From Anaeramoeba flamelloides (Eukaryota > Metamonada > Anaeramoebidae), in assembly GCA_027625915.1 (NCBI GenBank), contig JANTQA010000047.1:14570001-14634000 (forward strand): a DNA stretch of 64,000 nucleotides, given 5' to 3'. How positions within the stretch are numbered: position 1 is the stretch's first letter; every line of letters begins with the position of its first letter. The notes beneath the pieces were generated by a model. It saw only the letters and a program-made list of their open reading frames with translations, made no database searches and was not told where the DNA came from. Shown here one piece after another: positions 36,690-49,944 of the stretch. Made by a program: the position numbers and the translations under genes.

Positions 36690-39410
36690 TTATTGATTAT
36701 TTAAGGGAGGAGTTATTAACCCCCCCCCCTTTTTTTTTTTTTGTACACAAATTCCTAAATAATTATTTAGAAATTGTATTAAAGACTCAAAAATTCGTTT
36801 ATTACCTACTAAGGATAATAAATATGATAAATCTTTTTTCGTAATAATATTAAAAATATTACTATTTTATTAGATATATTAATTTTTTTTAATTCAGATA
36901 TCCAGATTTTTATGATTATTTATATTTACAAAGTAATTCAAAAGAAAATGATCTAATTCTTCATTGATATCTTTAATTATATATATATATATATATATAT
37001 CAATTTTTTGATTTATTTTTATTCTTAACATAAGAGTACCTGTTTAAACAATTTGTCAAATTTCTGAGTTATAAAATTCAAGCTGAATCTTTCCTTTTAA
37101 ATATCTTTTGTCGTTAGTTTTTTCAAAATTTAAAAGAATTGAGTAAAATCTTATATTTTACTCTATTCTTTTGAATTCAGGAAAACAAAAACAAATTTCC
37201 AACTTGAACTATAATCCAGTTGTTTTATTCAATATTTTATAGTTCAGTTTCCAATTCTTTTAAGTTATTTGATTGCCAGTTAATATTTTCAAATTCTTTT
37301 TTGCTAAATGGAAGATAATTAATTAATTCATCAAAAGGAGGATTTTTAATTATCGAATTAACTTAAATCTTCTATTTAGTATGGTTATTATGACTGGATC
37401 AGTTTTGGCTTCAGTTTTATAAATAAACCTAGAGGGGTGTGGTTTGATTAACAAAAATTCTGCAAATTTTTTTTAATTAATCCAAGTATCAATATCTTTA
37501 AAATCTGTTTTTGTCAAATCAAATATTTCTAATCCATATAATAATTAGCTATGTAATACAGCTTTTAAAAAACTGAATTTTTAACCCATTAGTAAATTTT
37601 TTTTGTTGTTAACTATTGATTAATTTTTTGAAATTGGTCTTAACCTTATCCAGGTTAAATTTTAGATGAGTTTTTTTGATCTAGCCAAATACGAGGATTT
37701 AAATTTTCTCTGGAATTAAAGTTTTTTGAGTTTTCTCATTATTTAGATTCATTCAGAAATCTCTAATTATTTTAAAGATTTTATCTATTTGAAAATTAAT
37801 AACTATTAATGATCCTTCCAGAAGCAAAATTAGATCAATTGCAAAAATCTGAACATACATTGCTAAAATTTTAATTTTTTTATAAGATAAAATGAGCAAT
37901 AAATCCAAATAATAAAAGAAATAATATCTTTTCTTGATAAAAATCAATTCCTTCCTATGAGTAATAATCAAGTTGATATTTTAAAATAATTTTTTTTTAT
38001 AAATTTTTTATTAAATAATAAATCAATGAATGATGTATAGAGTAAAAAATTTTGGATATCTATTATAACAATATAAATATCCTAAATTTTTTATATTTAT
38101 TTTTTCATTTTTGATATTCGTTCAATAGGTTTAGAATGGGGATAATGGTATCTAATTTTTTCAAAAATCGAAATTGATTTTTTGAAACTAAACTAAAATT
38201 CAAAATTTTCCATACACGTAAAATAGTATAAAACAATCACAATAATCCAATTTCATTCAAATTGAAAATAATTTGATTTTTGAAAATATTGGAAAAATCA
38301 TTTTTTCATCTTTCAATTTTTTTTTTCATTTTCATTTTTTGAATTACTTAACTTGTTTTGTTTGATCAAATTTTTTTCAACAATTGATATTATACAAAAG
38401 TTGAGTTGTTCCAAATAGAAGAACCCAAATAAAATTAATTGGTAGTATCTAACCTTTGATGGATCAATATTCCTAATAGAATTTCAACTGATTTACTAAT
38501 CTATTTTTTTGTTTTGCTCTCTCCAAAATTTTTAACAGACCCTTGATTTATTTGTATTGATAATTATTTATTTTTAGTTTTGTGAGTATTTTAATTTATA
38601 AATAAGTGTTTACATTTCAATTAGCGAATGATTCTAATTTGGTATTTCTTCTAGAATTGATTAAATATTTTTCATTTTTCACAAATCAAATTTTGGTGTG
38701 TTAAAAAATTTGAATTGGGGTTTAAATACCAAGAATATTGGATTCCAGTAAATAATAATTTAAGAAAAAATCTTTAAGGGGGTGATTAACTGAAATTGTT
38801 CGATAATTAAGTGGGATACCTTTATCTTCAGATTTATGAATAAATAATAAATTTCTTTTTTTAATAAATTTAATATTTTTCTGAGAGATATATCATTTAT
38901 CTAATTTAAACCATTTTTTAGATTGATTTTAGAAATTTTTAATAATTTATATAAAATTTATCAATTTGATTTTTTATTGATTTATATTGTTAAATTTTAT
39001 CAAATTCTTTCACTGAGATAATTTTTTAATATTTGAGAATTTCTTGGATTTTAAGAGTTGAAAATATTTCTTCTACTTTAATAAATTATAAATTATTTTT
39101 CTCTAATTTATAATTTTTTAATAAAATTAAGAAGATATATTTTTTTTACTAATAGATTTAACAATCCCAAAATAAGATGTTTCCATATTATCAATTATTT
39201 AAAATCATTTTACTCAAAGTTTCGATTAATTTATTGATCTTTTTACAAAAATTCTGATTTTCTTCAAATTTAATATTAATTTGGTTTATTAATTTAAAAT
39301 ATTGTTTTGTATTTCTGTCATTAATTTCTTGAATTAATTCATTATTTTTTAAAAAAAAAATAGAATTTTCATCGATTTTATATGCTTTCAAATTTGTAAT
39401 CTAGCAAATT
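36690..39410 (-). mobile_element. Old, heavily decayed LINE, copy 3
   Basis: The 3' end is at about 36690 (inverted TTATTTAAGGGAGGAG, as in the young copies). Short frames still align with the young element: MYVQIFAIDLILLLEGSL at 37753-37971 (the catalytic FADD is now FAID) and NELIQEINDRNTKQYFKLI at 39191-39391 (young: KELIKEIKDRNNNKYRKLI). Many stops and frameshifts. The 5' limit is uncertain; GACTTTTTATTGATTA at about 39575 resembles the 3' flank GACTTTTTATTATTGATTA at about 36682, which could be a decayed target duplication extending the copy to about 39570. A hairpin element is inserted at 37109-37186. Confidence 0.8.
37109..37186. repeat. Hairpin element (TGTCGTTAGG family) inside the old LINE
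   Basis: TGTCGTTAGTTTTTTC at the left, then AAAAGAATTGAGTAAAATC folding on ATTTTACTCTATTCTTTT, and TTCAGGAAAAC at the right. The corresponding part of the young LINE has no such sequence, so this hairpin was gained by insertion. Confidence 0.7.
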
Positions 39411-40161
39411 ATTGGTTTCTTTTTGTTCAACTCACATAAAATTTAGGTTTATGAAAAATCATTCAAAAGTATTAGGAAAGGATGAAAAGAAATATTTTTC
39501 AACTTGACAATAAATATCAGTTAAATTAGAATTTGGAATTCAGTAATAATTTTAGAAAAAAAATTGTACAAGTTGACTTTTTATTGATTATTTTTTTAAA
39601 AATTTTTTTTTCAAAAAAGAGTTAATATATCTTTTTTTTCTTTGAAATTATTATTTAATGAAACTTGAGTTATTATTTGAAATTTCAACATTGAAACTTC
39701 AATAAAAAATTAAAATTGAATTTATTTTTATGAAAATAAGATCAATTTTTAACGTTGATTTTTAGAAATCTAACCAACTTCACAAGTTGGTTTATTTCAA
39801 AATCAAATTGAGTACCTATAAATAAAGAAAAAAAAAAAATTAATTCTTATTTCAAAAAGAATTTACAGATGAATGGCTGAACCCTTAAATTGGGAAGTTG
39901 GTGTTTAGAGCTTGGCAATTTGCTTGATCAAAAAAAGAAATTTGGTACTTTATGATAATCCATTTCTGGGAAAATATAGCTTTCAGATCACTGAACAAAG
40001 TATTTGATCATTGCACAGTAATGTTAAACTTGGTTGTACTTTTTATGAATATAATTAATGAAATGGTGAATGAATTATTTAATTCAATACAAATAAATCA
40101 AATCAAATCTAATAAAATAAAATAAAAACACAAAAGGACTTTAGTTTGATTAAAAATAAAT
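39411..40161. other. Intergenic, 3' of MCM2
   Basis: A/T-rich; may include the 5' remnant of the old LINE up to about 39570. No gene recognised. Confidence 0.5.
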
Positions 40162-43100
40162 TTATTTAAAAGATTTGACGATTATTTTTTTCCCTTTTTC
40201 AAGAGAGAAATTATTTTTTAAAAAGTAATCTGACTTAAAAAAGGAAGGGATTTCAAATAAATTGAGTTCCCTGGCTCTTGATCTAAATTCTTTTGTACTG
40301 ATCTCCACCTTATCGGGGTTTTCGATTGCGTCTTTAATTCTGAGATAATCAACTGATTCCTTTACCAAGGTTTGTAACAAGTAATATAAAAGTTCGTCGT
40401 TGTCCCTTTTGTAATTTAAATATTTTCGTAATCTTTTCCTTAATTGGTTCATGACAGAGAATTTTTGTGTTGAAATGAAAGTTTCAAGTAAAATTCTGAT
40501 TGCTGCGTTAATGTCGTCATCTCTAACTTCTGTGCGTAAATGCATTTTAGCATGAGACTCTGCCATTCTAATTAGGGATTCCACATGCCTTGTTGTAATT
40601 GGCATTGATCCACCGACAGAGGATTCCTTTCGAAGTTGGGTATATAGTTTGGTAATTCTTTCGTTATCCATTTGAGACAAACGGGGGCGTATATTATTCC
40701 GGGCATAGTAAATGTATTTCCTTAGCATGTCTTGGGGGATGGGTTTGAGTTTTTTTTTGAATTCATCGTTTTGGTAATTATCCAATAACAAGTTTTCCTC
40801 ATCGTTGGATTTTTTGAATGAATTCTCTGAATACATCGAGGAAGATTCAAGGCTGTCGGTGTTTTCCTCCAAATTCATTTCATTTTCCTCTTGCTGTTGT
40901 TTCTCGTCTTGCATAGATTGCTTTTTCAATGGGTGGTTGTTCATATGCGAACTTATAACAAAATTGGCGAGCCTTGTATCAACGATTGGATCAACAACAT
41001 CCCTCACCACACACAGGATGTCAAACCGAGATAAAATGGGGTCGGATAATTCAACGTTCTGCTTGAAAGTTAATCCTAAATCATATCGGCCCTTGATGGG
41101 GTTTGCTGCAGCAATAACTGAACACCTCGCCTGAAGGGTTGTTACAATTCCCGCCTTTGAAATCGAAATGGTTTGCTGTTCCATGGTTTCATGGATGGAG
41201 ACCCGATCCTTTTCATTCATTTTGTCAAACTCGTCAATGCAGCAGATCCCCCGATCTGCTAAAACTAATGCGCCGCCCTCTAAGGTCCATTCCCTTGTAA
41301 TAGGATCTCTTCTTACAGAAGCTGTTAAACCGACGCCCGTTGCACCTTTACCGGTTGTGTAAACAGCCCGAGGTGCAATTTTTTCTGCGTATTTCAATAA
41401 TTGGGATTTGGATGTCGATGGATCACCGAGAAGCAACATATTAATGTCGCCTCTAATTTTATGCTTTTGCCCAATGTTTTTTGGGTTCCCTCCAAATAAC
41501 GTCATTGCTAACCCAATTTTTAAAGTCTCGTGCCCATAAATCGATGGTGCAATCGAAAGAAAAATTCTTTCAGAAATGAGCGGATCTTCTCCAAGCTCCC
41601 GAATAATATTTATATCCTCATTTGTTAATGTGATACTTTTGACAGAATTTTGGGATTTTGAAATATAATTAGCTTCGATTATCGTTGCAAATACTGGGAA
41701 TCCATTTTTTGTATTCAATGATAAATCAAAATTATTTCTATAAATACCGGTCACTTCCTTAAAAAATGCATTTGTTTTTTTTTTTTTTTTTCATAAAAAA
41801 ATATAGAATAAGGCCAAGATAAAAAGAGGTTAATAAATTTTTTTAAGGAGGTTGGTTCATTTTACCATTTTTGAAAATTTTAATTGCGACATCATTACTG
41901 TAAAAAAGATTTTTTGAGTACAACAGGATATTGTAAATTTGAAATTCAAAAGATCCTTTATTCCTCTATTTGTGAAAAGAAAACGAATCCAAATTAATCC
42001 AGAGTGAGAGTCTTTAAATTTTCAATTTTTATGTTTACCCTTTTTGAAAATGATTTTATTTACTCACAAAAAAATCATTGAATTTCGAATTCACTAAATT
42101 ATTTTAAAATTAATTTTACATTATTAGCAAATTTTCAAATTAATAAAAAAAACAATTTAGATCTCCAATCAAACAACTTTAAAATTAATAATTTTTTTTT
42201 TAGTTTCTGAAATATAAAAATAAATTTTGAGATTTTTTAAAAAAGTAGGGCATTGAAGAGTAATTGATCGAAAAACTCGGAAATAATGAAAAAAACTAAT
42301 TTTTTTCAAAATTTTTGTAAAAAAAAAAAACCTTTAAAGAAATCGATATCGCAATACTACCACCTGTTAATGGCAATAGGTAAGTAATAGGGAAGAAATG
42401 GGAACAAAGGGGGGGGGGGAGGGGAAGAAAGGGAGAAGAAAAAGGAAAAGAAAATTACAATTTCTTCACCAGGCTTTGCAATATCTATTAAATCGGCCAA
42501 TAAAATGATATCTTTTGTTCTGGGTAATCTTCCAGCGGGTACCGTTCCTGGGCTTTCTTGTAAAGTGATTTTTTGATAATTTTGATACACAGTTTCTTCT
42601 GTATTAACTCGGAAAGGGCCACGTTTTGAACAAAATGGACAGGAATCGATTTTAATTTCTTTTTGGTTATTTTGGGCAAATGGCCCCAGTGTGGCTCCAC
42701 ATGTTAGGCAATCAAACTTGACTAATTTCAATTGGGGAAAAACAGACGTTCTCCTAGTAACTACACCCGACACTTTAATTAAAGTGTTTAAATGGACTTG
42801 GCGGAGCCCTCTTAAAGTATCAGGCACGGGGAAATCAATGATCCTGACAAAGATTTCACTATGGATTTCATGATAATCTTGGAACATTTCCAAAACAACC
42901 TGATATGTAGTTTCACTAAAGATTTCTAACATTTCTGTTGGTGCGTCTGCAAGCCACATTGCTAACAATAATCCAAATAAACTTAGATCGGTAAAAGAAA
43001 CTTCCAAACTTTGTTGATTTTCAGAACACATCAATTTGATTTTTTCTGCATAGACAGAATTGCCCCTTTTGTCGACAAATGAAGTTAAAAAATTTCTATA

Positions 43101-43444
43101 TCTTCTTGCTATTTCCATTTTTGGTCCATTTGTTTTAATCCATAACTTTAATGGGCCCTTGACGTCTTCAAGATTAAATTCTTCTAATTCTTCTTCGTCT
43201 TCTTCATCCTCTTCTAAGATTTCTTTTGCCTCTTTAAAAGTTTTATAATTGTTGTTGTTTGGTAATTAAAAAGATTATTTAAAAATGTAAATTTAAAGGA
43301 AAAAGGTTTTTATCAAATTTTAAAGTTTATTTTCTTTCCAATTTTATTTTATTTTTATTTTTTTGGAAGATGAATTTTTTCGAAGAAATAAATTTAGAAT
43401 TCTTTAGGTGGCTATTTTTAAATGGTAGATTTAAAGCCTGCCCC

Positions 43445-43477
<33 letters not shown>

Positions 43478-45186
43478 TTATTTTATTTTATTTTATTTCC
43501 TTGTTTTTACACCTAATAAATTCTGGAAATGATTTTTTAAGAGTTTTTATTCAAAAAATTTGTTTCTTAAATATCCCGATCTATTATTTGTTATTTTTTT
43601 TTATTTGTTTTTTTTTATTTGAATAATCATTCCTTTATCTTTAAAATTTCTATGAGTTCTCTAGATGTAATAAAATCAGATTTACAGTTTTGGTATATAA
43701 ATTGTTAAATTGTGGGTATGAAAAATCCTAAAAATTATTTAATTATATATTTTTTTGTTATGAAATAACACAGCAAAACTAAAATAAAATGGGAATTGAA
43801 AAGGTGAGAACAATTCATGTAGTAGATTTAGCTGTAAATTATACAATTCTTATTTTTAATATAAGAGCAAAACAAATACCATATTTATGATATTAAAGCT
43901 GATATAAAGTTACCAATCTTCAAAAAATCTTTCCTTTGAAATAAAAATTTTTTTATCCAAGAATTGTCTTTTTCATTTAGCCTTTATCTGGAAATACATT
44001 CTTTACAGAAAAATATATATTGTGTAAGTACTTGTAAAACACATAAAAACAAAAATACATAAAATTTTAATAATCGTTCTGGAAAAAAAGTTCAACACGG
44101 TTTTTCATTGTGAACATTACTGAAAAAGAAAAGTAAAATCAATTAAAAGAAGAAACCAATTAACTTCAAATAATAATTCATTTTATTATTATCAACCAAA
44201 CCAACAAAAACAATTAGATCTACCTTTTTTACCGAAATTGTTCATGTGGTTTTGGAGATCTCAAAAATTAGTCAATTTTTCCAACAAATTTTTAATGATC
44301 GATTAATCAAAGAAAAAATCCTGACCAAAAGATATTGTATTATAAAAAAATGTTTATTGTGTTGAATCCTCCATTTTGTTTTTAAGTATTTATTTTTTCT
44401 TTTATTAATTGATCTTATTTTTCATTTTCAGAATCTATTAATGTTCCCAATTAAAAATCGTGTTGAATTTTTTTTCCCGTTTCAAATTTCTAATACCAGT
44501 AATTAAACCAAACTAATTGAAAAAATAAGAATTGGAAGTGACCCACATAAAGTGCAAAAGGTTGCTATTTTAATGGAATTTCTCAAACTTTGTGTCTTGA
44601 AAATAAATTACACAAGTTAGTTAAAAAGAAAAAAAAAATTAAAAAAGGAAAATTTATTACTTTTTAATTTTGAAGTTTGGATTGATCGTTTGGTAACCAT
44701 GGAACGAGGCAAATTTGTTCCTTGTTGGTTTTGTATATTTTTCACTTTTGTGTTGTGTCTGTTTCGATAGTCTCTAAGCATGAGTGATTTTTCTGCCTTT
44801 CTTCTTTCACCAAAACTCATTTGTTCATATTTGTTTTGATCGATCATTTCTGGATCATAAACATCAAGCTCTGCAATGTATTCGTAATCCTTTTTGAGTG
44901 TTTCGTCACCAAAGAGATCTTCGCCTTCCTCCTCCAGAACCGGGGTATTGTATTCATCTAATTCATCAAATTCATCGTATTCTTCTTCAGAAAATGGTTT
45001 TTCTTCTTGTTTTTCTTCCTTCTTTTTGTTTTCATTTTCTTTCTGATTTTTTTGGGTTTTTGGCTTTGTAAATTGGGGAGATGTTGGAATTGGTGAGTTA
45101 ATTCCAAAAATTGGTGTTTGGGTGGAATTAGAACTTGTTGTTTTTTTTTTGTTATTAGTTCTTCTTTTTTTTGGATTATTGCTCAT
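40162..45186 (-). CDS. MCM2: DNA replication licensing factor MCM2, three exons
   Basis: Subunit of the nuclear MCM2-7 replicative helicase. Exons 45186-44661, 43231-42459 and 41757-40162 give 964 aa (human 904) with all phases consistent. Introns are 1,429 nt (donor GTAATA, acceptor AAAG) and 701 nt (GTAATT, AAG). Exon 1 carries the basic/acidic MCM2 tail and its signature EEEGEDLFGD...YIAELDVYDPE (about 90-115). Exon 2 holds the MCM N domain with a four-Cys zinc finger (C350, C353, C373, C376) and ends PGEEI; exon 3 resumes EVTGIYRNNFDLSLNTKNGF as in other MCM2 proteins. ATPase: Walker A GDPSTSKSQ (544-552; family form GDPGTAKSQ), Walker B IDEFDKM (607-613), arginine finger SRFD (676-679). 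An acidic Gln-rich insert follows at about 710-770. Read separately, the three frames would look like three partial genes. Confidence 0.95.
43232..44660 (-). other. MCM2 intron 1
   Basis: 1.43-kb intron with a (TTA)n tract at about 43446-43478 (plus strand). No further exon is needed to keep the frame; no other feature recognised. Confidence 0.7.
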
Positions 45187-45999
45187 CCTGAAACTAAAAA
45201 ATTTTTCAAGTTTTCAAAAGAAAAAATAACTTTAATTTAAAGAATTGATATTCTTGTCAAATCAAGTATTTTATCAATTAAAGATTGTAAAGTGTAAGTG
45301 TCAAATCGTGAAGTGGTTTTTTTGGTTTTTGTTTCAAAATTATCTCTATGAAGAAATTCTGATCTTACATTTTATCTTTGAATGATTATTTATAACTATC
45401 CGTTATTTAATAAAAAATTAATTCAAATTATCACGACAATTTTTTCAAGTTATCTTTAGTTCTCAAACAAATCAAAGCCTTTTTAATTTTAATTTTTCCT
45501 CATTAATAAAATATTTTGGAAGGGTTTGTGATTCACAGCTTTTTACAACAAAATTTGTTTTTTCAAAGAAAACCCAAAAAAATAATTCCAACCTCGAGAA
45601 ATCGAAAAAGAAAGGATAAGTATAATTATTAAAAGACCAAATTTACTTTTTATATGTTCTTTTCAAATAAGAATTATTGTTATATAAAAATCTATATATT
45701 TTAGTCATATTCAAAAAGTTCATAATGTGATATATTTCTGATTTATATAAAAAAAATAATTTCTTTGAAGAAAGAAAAAGATCTAATTATCTGTGAAGGA
45801 AGTGTACAAAAATAAAAATTAAAGAATAAACTGCAAAGTTTTATATTAATATTGTCTGCAGTGAACAACAAAATGAATACCCAAACCCTTATATCCTGTG
45901 TTTTAAAATATAAACCCTGCGTTTTTTTCTTCCTGTTCCAATGCAACATCCAATCAATACCCAATAATAGACCAAAGTTGAAATAAATTTATGAAATTA
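45187..45999. other. Intergenic upstream of MCM2
   Basis: A/T-rich; the frame at 45743-45964 has no recognised motif. Presumably contains the MCM2 promoter, but no specific site can be named. Confidence 0.45.
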
Positions 46000-46290
46000 A
46001 ACCCCTTGATACTTTGAATAAATTTTAAATTATTCATGCAATTTGTTTAAAAAATTTTTGGAAATATACTCAGTTTTCCTATAAATTTTTTTAAATTTTT
46101 CAATGAAAAAACTTTTCTCAATTTTTTGAGATAAATTTTGCAATTTGATCTTTCATTTTTAAAATTTCATTTTAAATATAGAATTATAAGAAATCAAAAC
46201 CAATGTTTAGGGTCTATTATTGGTTTCTTTGATTGGTTAATGTATAGGTTTTCTTTAACAAAAAAACACGCTTTTTATTTTGAAACACGC
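46000..46290 (+). repeat. Dispersed repeat, copy related to 5085-5395
   Basis: CCTTGATA.TTTGAATAAATT, AAATTATT.ATG.AATTTG, GCAATTTGATC.TT.ATTTTT and TTAACAAAAAAACACG followed by TTTTTATTTTGAAAC parallel the 5-kb copy in order and strand. Confidence 0.6.
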
Positions 46291-46389
46291 ATTAAATTTT
46301 TTTGCTCAACACAAATTTTTTTTGTTTACTCTCATTTTTTTTTTATCAGTTAATGTATAAACCTTCTGTAAAAAAACACAGGTTTTTTA

Positions 46390-46820
46390 TTATGATAAAA
46401 CAAATTACAGCTGTTCCAAGACTACCGTGAAAATTTATCAATATCAAATTTTGATGTTGATATAGATTTTTAAATCGAAGAATATGTGAATAAGAAAGCT
46501 TATATTGAAAAAATTCTTTCATAAATGAGTCAATATTCAAGAATTTATTCTATTATGATCGAAAAATAAATTCCTTTTTTCAAGGAGATTTTATGTTGTT
46601 TCTTAATGAATTTTTGATGTTTAGAGTCATTTTGCGTTCTGAAAATTTATTTATTGAATATCAGAAAAAATTCTTGAATATTAACTCATTTAGGAATTTT
46701 TTTTTTCAATATGAGCTTTATTATTCTCATATTGAACTTTTTAGAAATTTATATCAACATCAAAATTTGATATTGAGAAAATTTCATGGTAGCTTTGGAT
46801 TGGCTGTACCTCTTTTTACA
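46390..46820. repeat. Large imperfect palindrome (arms ~170-180 bp)
   Basis: The left arm (about 46390-46560) is the reverse complement of the right arm (about 46640-46820). When translated from the centre outwards both arms read the same way: FFQYKLSYSHILRFKNLYQH (left, -) and FFQYELYYSHIELFRNLYQH (right, +). The arms share ATATCAACATCAAAATTTGA. Either a coding fragment duplicated head-to-head or a long foldback element; the peptide is not a known family. Confidence 0.65.
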
Positions 46821-46946
46821 CGTATAATTTTTACAACAATAAACAATCTACTTTATGTTATGTACATTTATTTTATATTTACTCAATACTCATGGAAATG
46901 GTTACTACCAAAAAAGGTATTCTAAACTTTTACTTCTTTTGATATA

Positions 46947-47141
46947 GTCCATTTCACTTTTTAGGTACAAATTTTCAACCAAATATAAGGCACAAAAAAA
47001 TTTTCAAATTAAAGCACAAAATTTAGGAATTTTTTTTTATTTCATTTATTTTACTAGAATCTGAATTTTGTACCTTAATTTGAGAGTTTTATTATGTTTT
47101 AATTTTGCTGAAAGTTTGATCCTTAAAAGTAGAACTGAATG
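46947..47141. mobile_element. Palindromic MITE, CAGTCAGTTCC family, copy 4
   Basis: GTCCATTTCACTTTTTAGG at the left, AAAAGTAGAACTGAATG at the right, flanked by TA on each side. The most diverged of the five copies (GTACAAATTTTCAACC vs GCTGAAAGTTTGATCC). Confidence 0.8.
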
Positions 47142-47379
47142 TAGACAAAATACAAATAATTAAAAAAAAGTTTTCCTCGGATTTCTTTGACAAAATATTC
47201 AATTAACAACAAAAAAGTCGAAAAAGATTCTCAATTTAAAAAAAATAAATTATAAAAAAAATAATTCAATATTTTCATATTTTATATTTTCCAAATGATT
47301 CAATTTCTTCAATTTAAATCAAATTGTTTTCAATCAATACACAAACAATATAATTCTATTTAAATCAATTTGTGGTTAT

Positions 47380-47560
47380 TTTGTTATTCTTATAAATTCG
47401 ACAAATTAAGGATTTTGTAACAGTCTTATGACAAAAATAACACATTTGAGAAAGGAAAAAATGAAAAGAAATATCTAATAAGATCCCAAAGAGTACCAGA
47501 AGGTGGAAAATTAAAAAAAATACACAGTTATTTTCAAAATTAAATATTTCCAAACATTTA
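47380..47560 (+). repeat. Dispersed repeat, relative at 52870-53060
   Basis: ACAAAAATAACACATTTGAG, ATATCTAATAAGATCCCAAA and neighbouring text match TTAAAAATAACACATTTGAA and TATCTAGATCCCAAAAATGG at 52.9 kb in order and strand. No coding signal. Confidence 0.55.
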
Positions 47561-48459
47561 AATTGAAAATTAATTGTCGATCTTTAGTACTTTTTTCTAA
47601 AAACATCCTCTTTTTTCATTTTTGATTTTTTTTTGATTTATAAAAAATTAGATTTTGTTAATTAGTTTTTAATTGTTTTAGAAACTCAGAAAAATAGCTT
47701 TAAAAGTTATTAAAATTTAAAAAAATTATTCTAACCATAATCACTCAATTCTTAGAAAAAAACTGATAAAATGAAAAAGTATAAGTAAATGAAAAAAGTA
47801 AGAAATTCAAAGATATAATTCATTAGAAGAATTTTTTATGGAGATTTATTTTAAACTTAACACATAAAAAAGTAGTTTCTACAATCAAAAAGTTAGGAAA
47901 TTATAAAACTTATTCTTATCAAAATTATAATAAATGATCTCTAAATTATATTTAATTCCATACTTTTTTATAAATTCATTTTGGATATGATGTAACTTTT
48001 TACTTATACAAATCCCCGAAAAGAACAAAATATTTCATCTTCGAAAAAGTCCAAAAAATAATTGTAAATTATGCCTTTTTTCAGATAAAATAGATAATAT
48101 CAAAGAAATATAATAAAAAAACTTGGATTAAATACTTTGCTGTATTTTTTTTTTTCCCTATATTATTATAGAATTTTAAATGTAGATAATAAATAATGTA
48201 AAAAAAAAAAAAAGTTACATCGTCATCAAATTCTAAAAAATGAAGGAAAAAAGATCAAAGTAGATTATAATGTTAAATTTTATGGAAAAAAAAATTTTTT
48301 TTAACAAATAATAACTTGATTCTTACTAAATTTGATATTTAATCAACAAGAGAATATAATTCAAAAAAAAAAAAAAAAACACAATATTGGATTCTAGTTC
48401 TTCTGCTACATTTATAGTATTTTTTATTCTTTATAAATTCCAGAAATCTGTATTAATAC

Positions 48460-48655
48460 AGTCAGTTTCACTTTTAAGGAACAAACTTTCAACGAAATTT
48501 AAGGCACAAAAAAAATCTCAAATTAAGGCACAAAATTCAAATTCTAGTAAAAATAAATTGTAAAAAATGAAATTCCAAATTTTGTGCCTTAATTTGAGAT
48601 TTTTTTGTGCCTTAAATTTCGTTGAAAGTTTGTGCCTTAAAAGTGAAACTGACTG
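48460..48655. mobile_element. Palindromic MITE, CAGTCAGTTCC family, copy 5 (best preserved)
   Basis: 196 bp with TA at 48458-48459 and 48656-48657. CAGTCAGTTTCACTTTTAAG and CTTAAAAGTGAAACTGACTG form the ends, and AAATTTAAGGCACAAAAAAA pairs through the centre. Nearly perfect foldback over ~85 bp per arm, with only a short A/T-rich centre. Youngest looking copy. Confidence 0.9.
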
Positions 48656-49944
48656 TAGGTATTTTAATACTTATGAAAATAAATAAAAAAAAAAAATTAT
48701 TATAGCTGACAAATAAACTAATAAATAAAAAAAATACAAAAAAATATTAAGAGGAAAAGTTTTGAATTTTTTGTAAAAAAATATATCAAAAAATAGTATT
48801 CATTTTGAATTGAATAAAAATCGCAAATAGAAATATAAATTTGGCAATGTAAATATAGTTTGAATCATCTCGTTTTTTTAATTTTATAAGATTTATCCAA
48901 AATAGATTTGTTTTGAAAAAAGAAATAGTTGAAATACAACAATTTTAAAAAATTAAATAATTTTTTTATCTATTTTATTTAAGAATTTAATTGAAAATTA
49001 TCTTAATAATTTCGAATTATTAATTTAACAATTTTTTTTTTAGTTTCGTTTGGAACTGGAAAACAATATTTAATTGTTTGGTGTATTGAAGAATTTTACT
49101 TTAAAAAATTAAATCTTTAATAAATATCGGGTTTTAATAATGATTTTCATTAATAATATTGTCTTTTTGAGATTAGTTATTCCAAATTAATGATAAAAAT
49201 TAAAAATATACTCGAAAATAAACCCATTTGTGACTTGAATGATAAGCAGTAGCTAGATTTTTTTTTTTTTTTTTTGATCAAAGAAAGTAAATAAAAGAAA
49301 AAAAAAAATACAAAGTTAATTTCCCAACTTGTAGAATGAATTGTATAATTTCCATTTTGGTTTTCAAATTATTTTTTTTTGGTGATGTGTATTTTACTCT
49401 GCACAGAAAAAAAGGAGTTGTATTTTTTAAAGAAAAAATTTCAAATTAAATTTCAATTTTTACAAAAAAATAAAATGATTTTTTTTATTTATTTGAATTT
49501 CCAAAAAAACAACCAACTTTTACCCTCTTTGACTGCCCTTTAAATTTATTTGATTTAAGTAACTGAAAAATAATTAAACATTAAAAATATTTTTATTTTT
49601 TTTTCAAATTTTAGTAAAAGATTCTGAGAGGTTTGTTGAACTAAAATAGTGAATTAAGAGTTGAGTCAACAATATTCTTATCAAATTTAGGTGTTTATAT
49701 TCATTAAAACAAAATTTCAAAAAAAAAAAACATTATCGCGTATATTAAAACATATATGTTTTATTTATTCTAAAGACAATAAGAAAAAATATTATTTATT
49801 TTTTTATAAAAGGTAATGAGAGTGAATTTTGTTACTTTTTAACAGAAAAAATTAATCGATATCAATAAACAACATATCAAAAATAATAAATGATATTAAT
49901 CAATAACAATTAAATATTTTAAATTAAAAGAGAAAATATAATTT
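48656..49944. other. Intergenic, no gene recognised
   Basis: A/T-rich spacer up to the PIN-like stop codon; homopolymer runs (e.g. 49259-49275) only. Confidence 0.5.

Noticed and set aside
44617-45186. Separate small acidic gene ending FFLFN
   Set aside because: The sequence is the MCM2 N-terminal region, and the last 14 residues are intron read-through after the donor at 44660.
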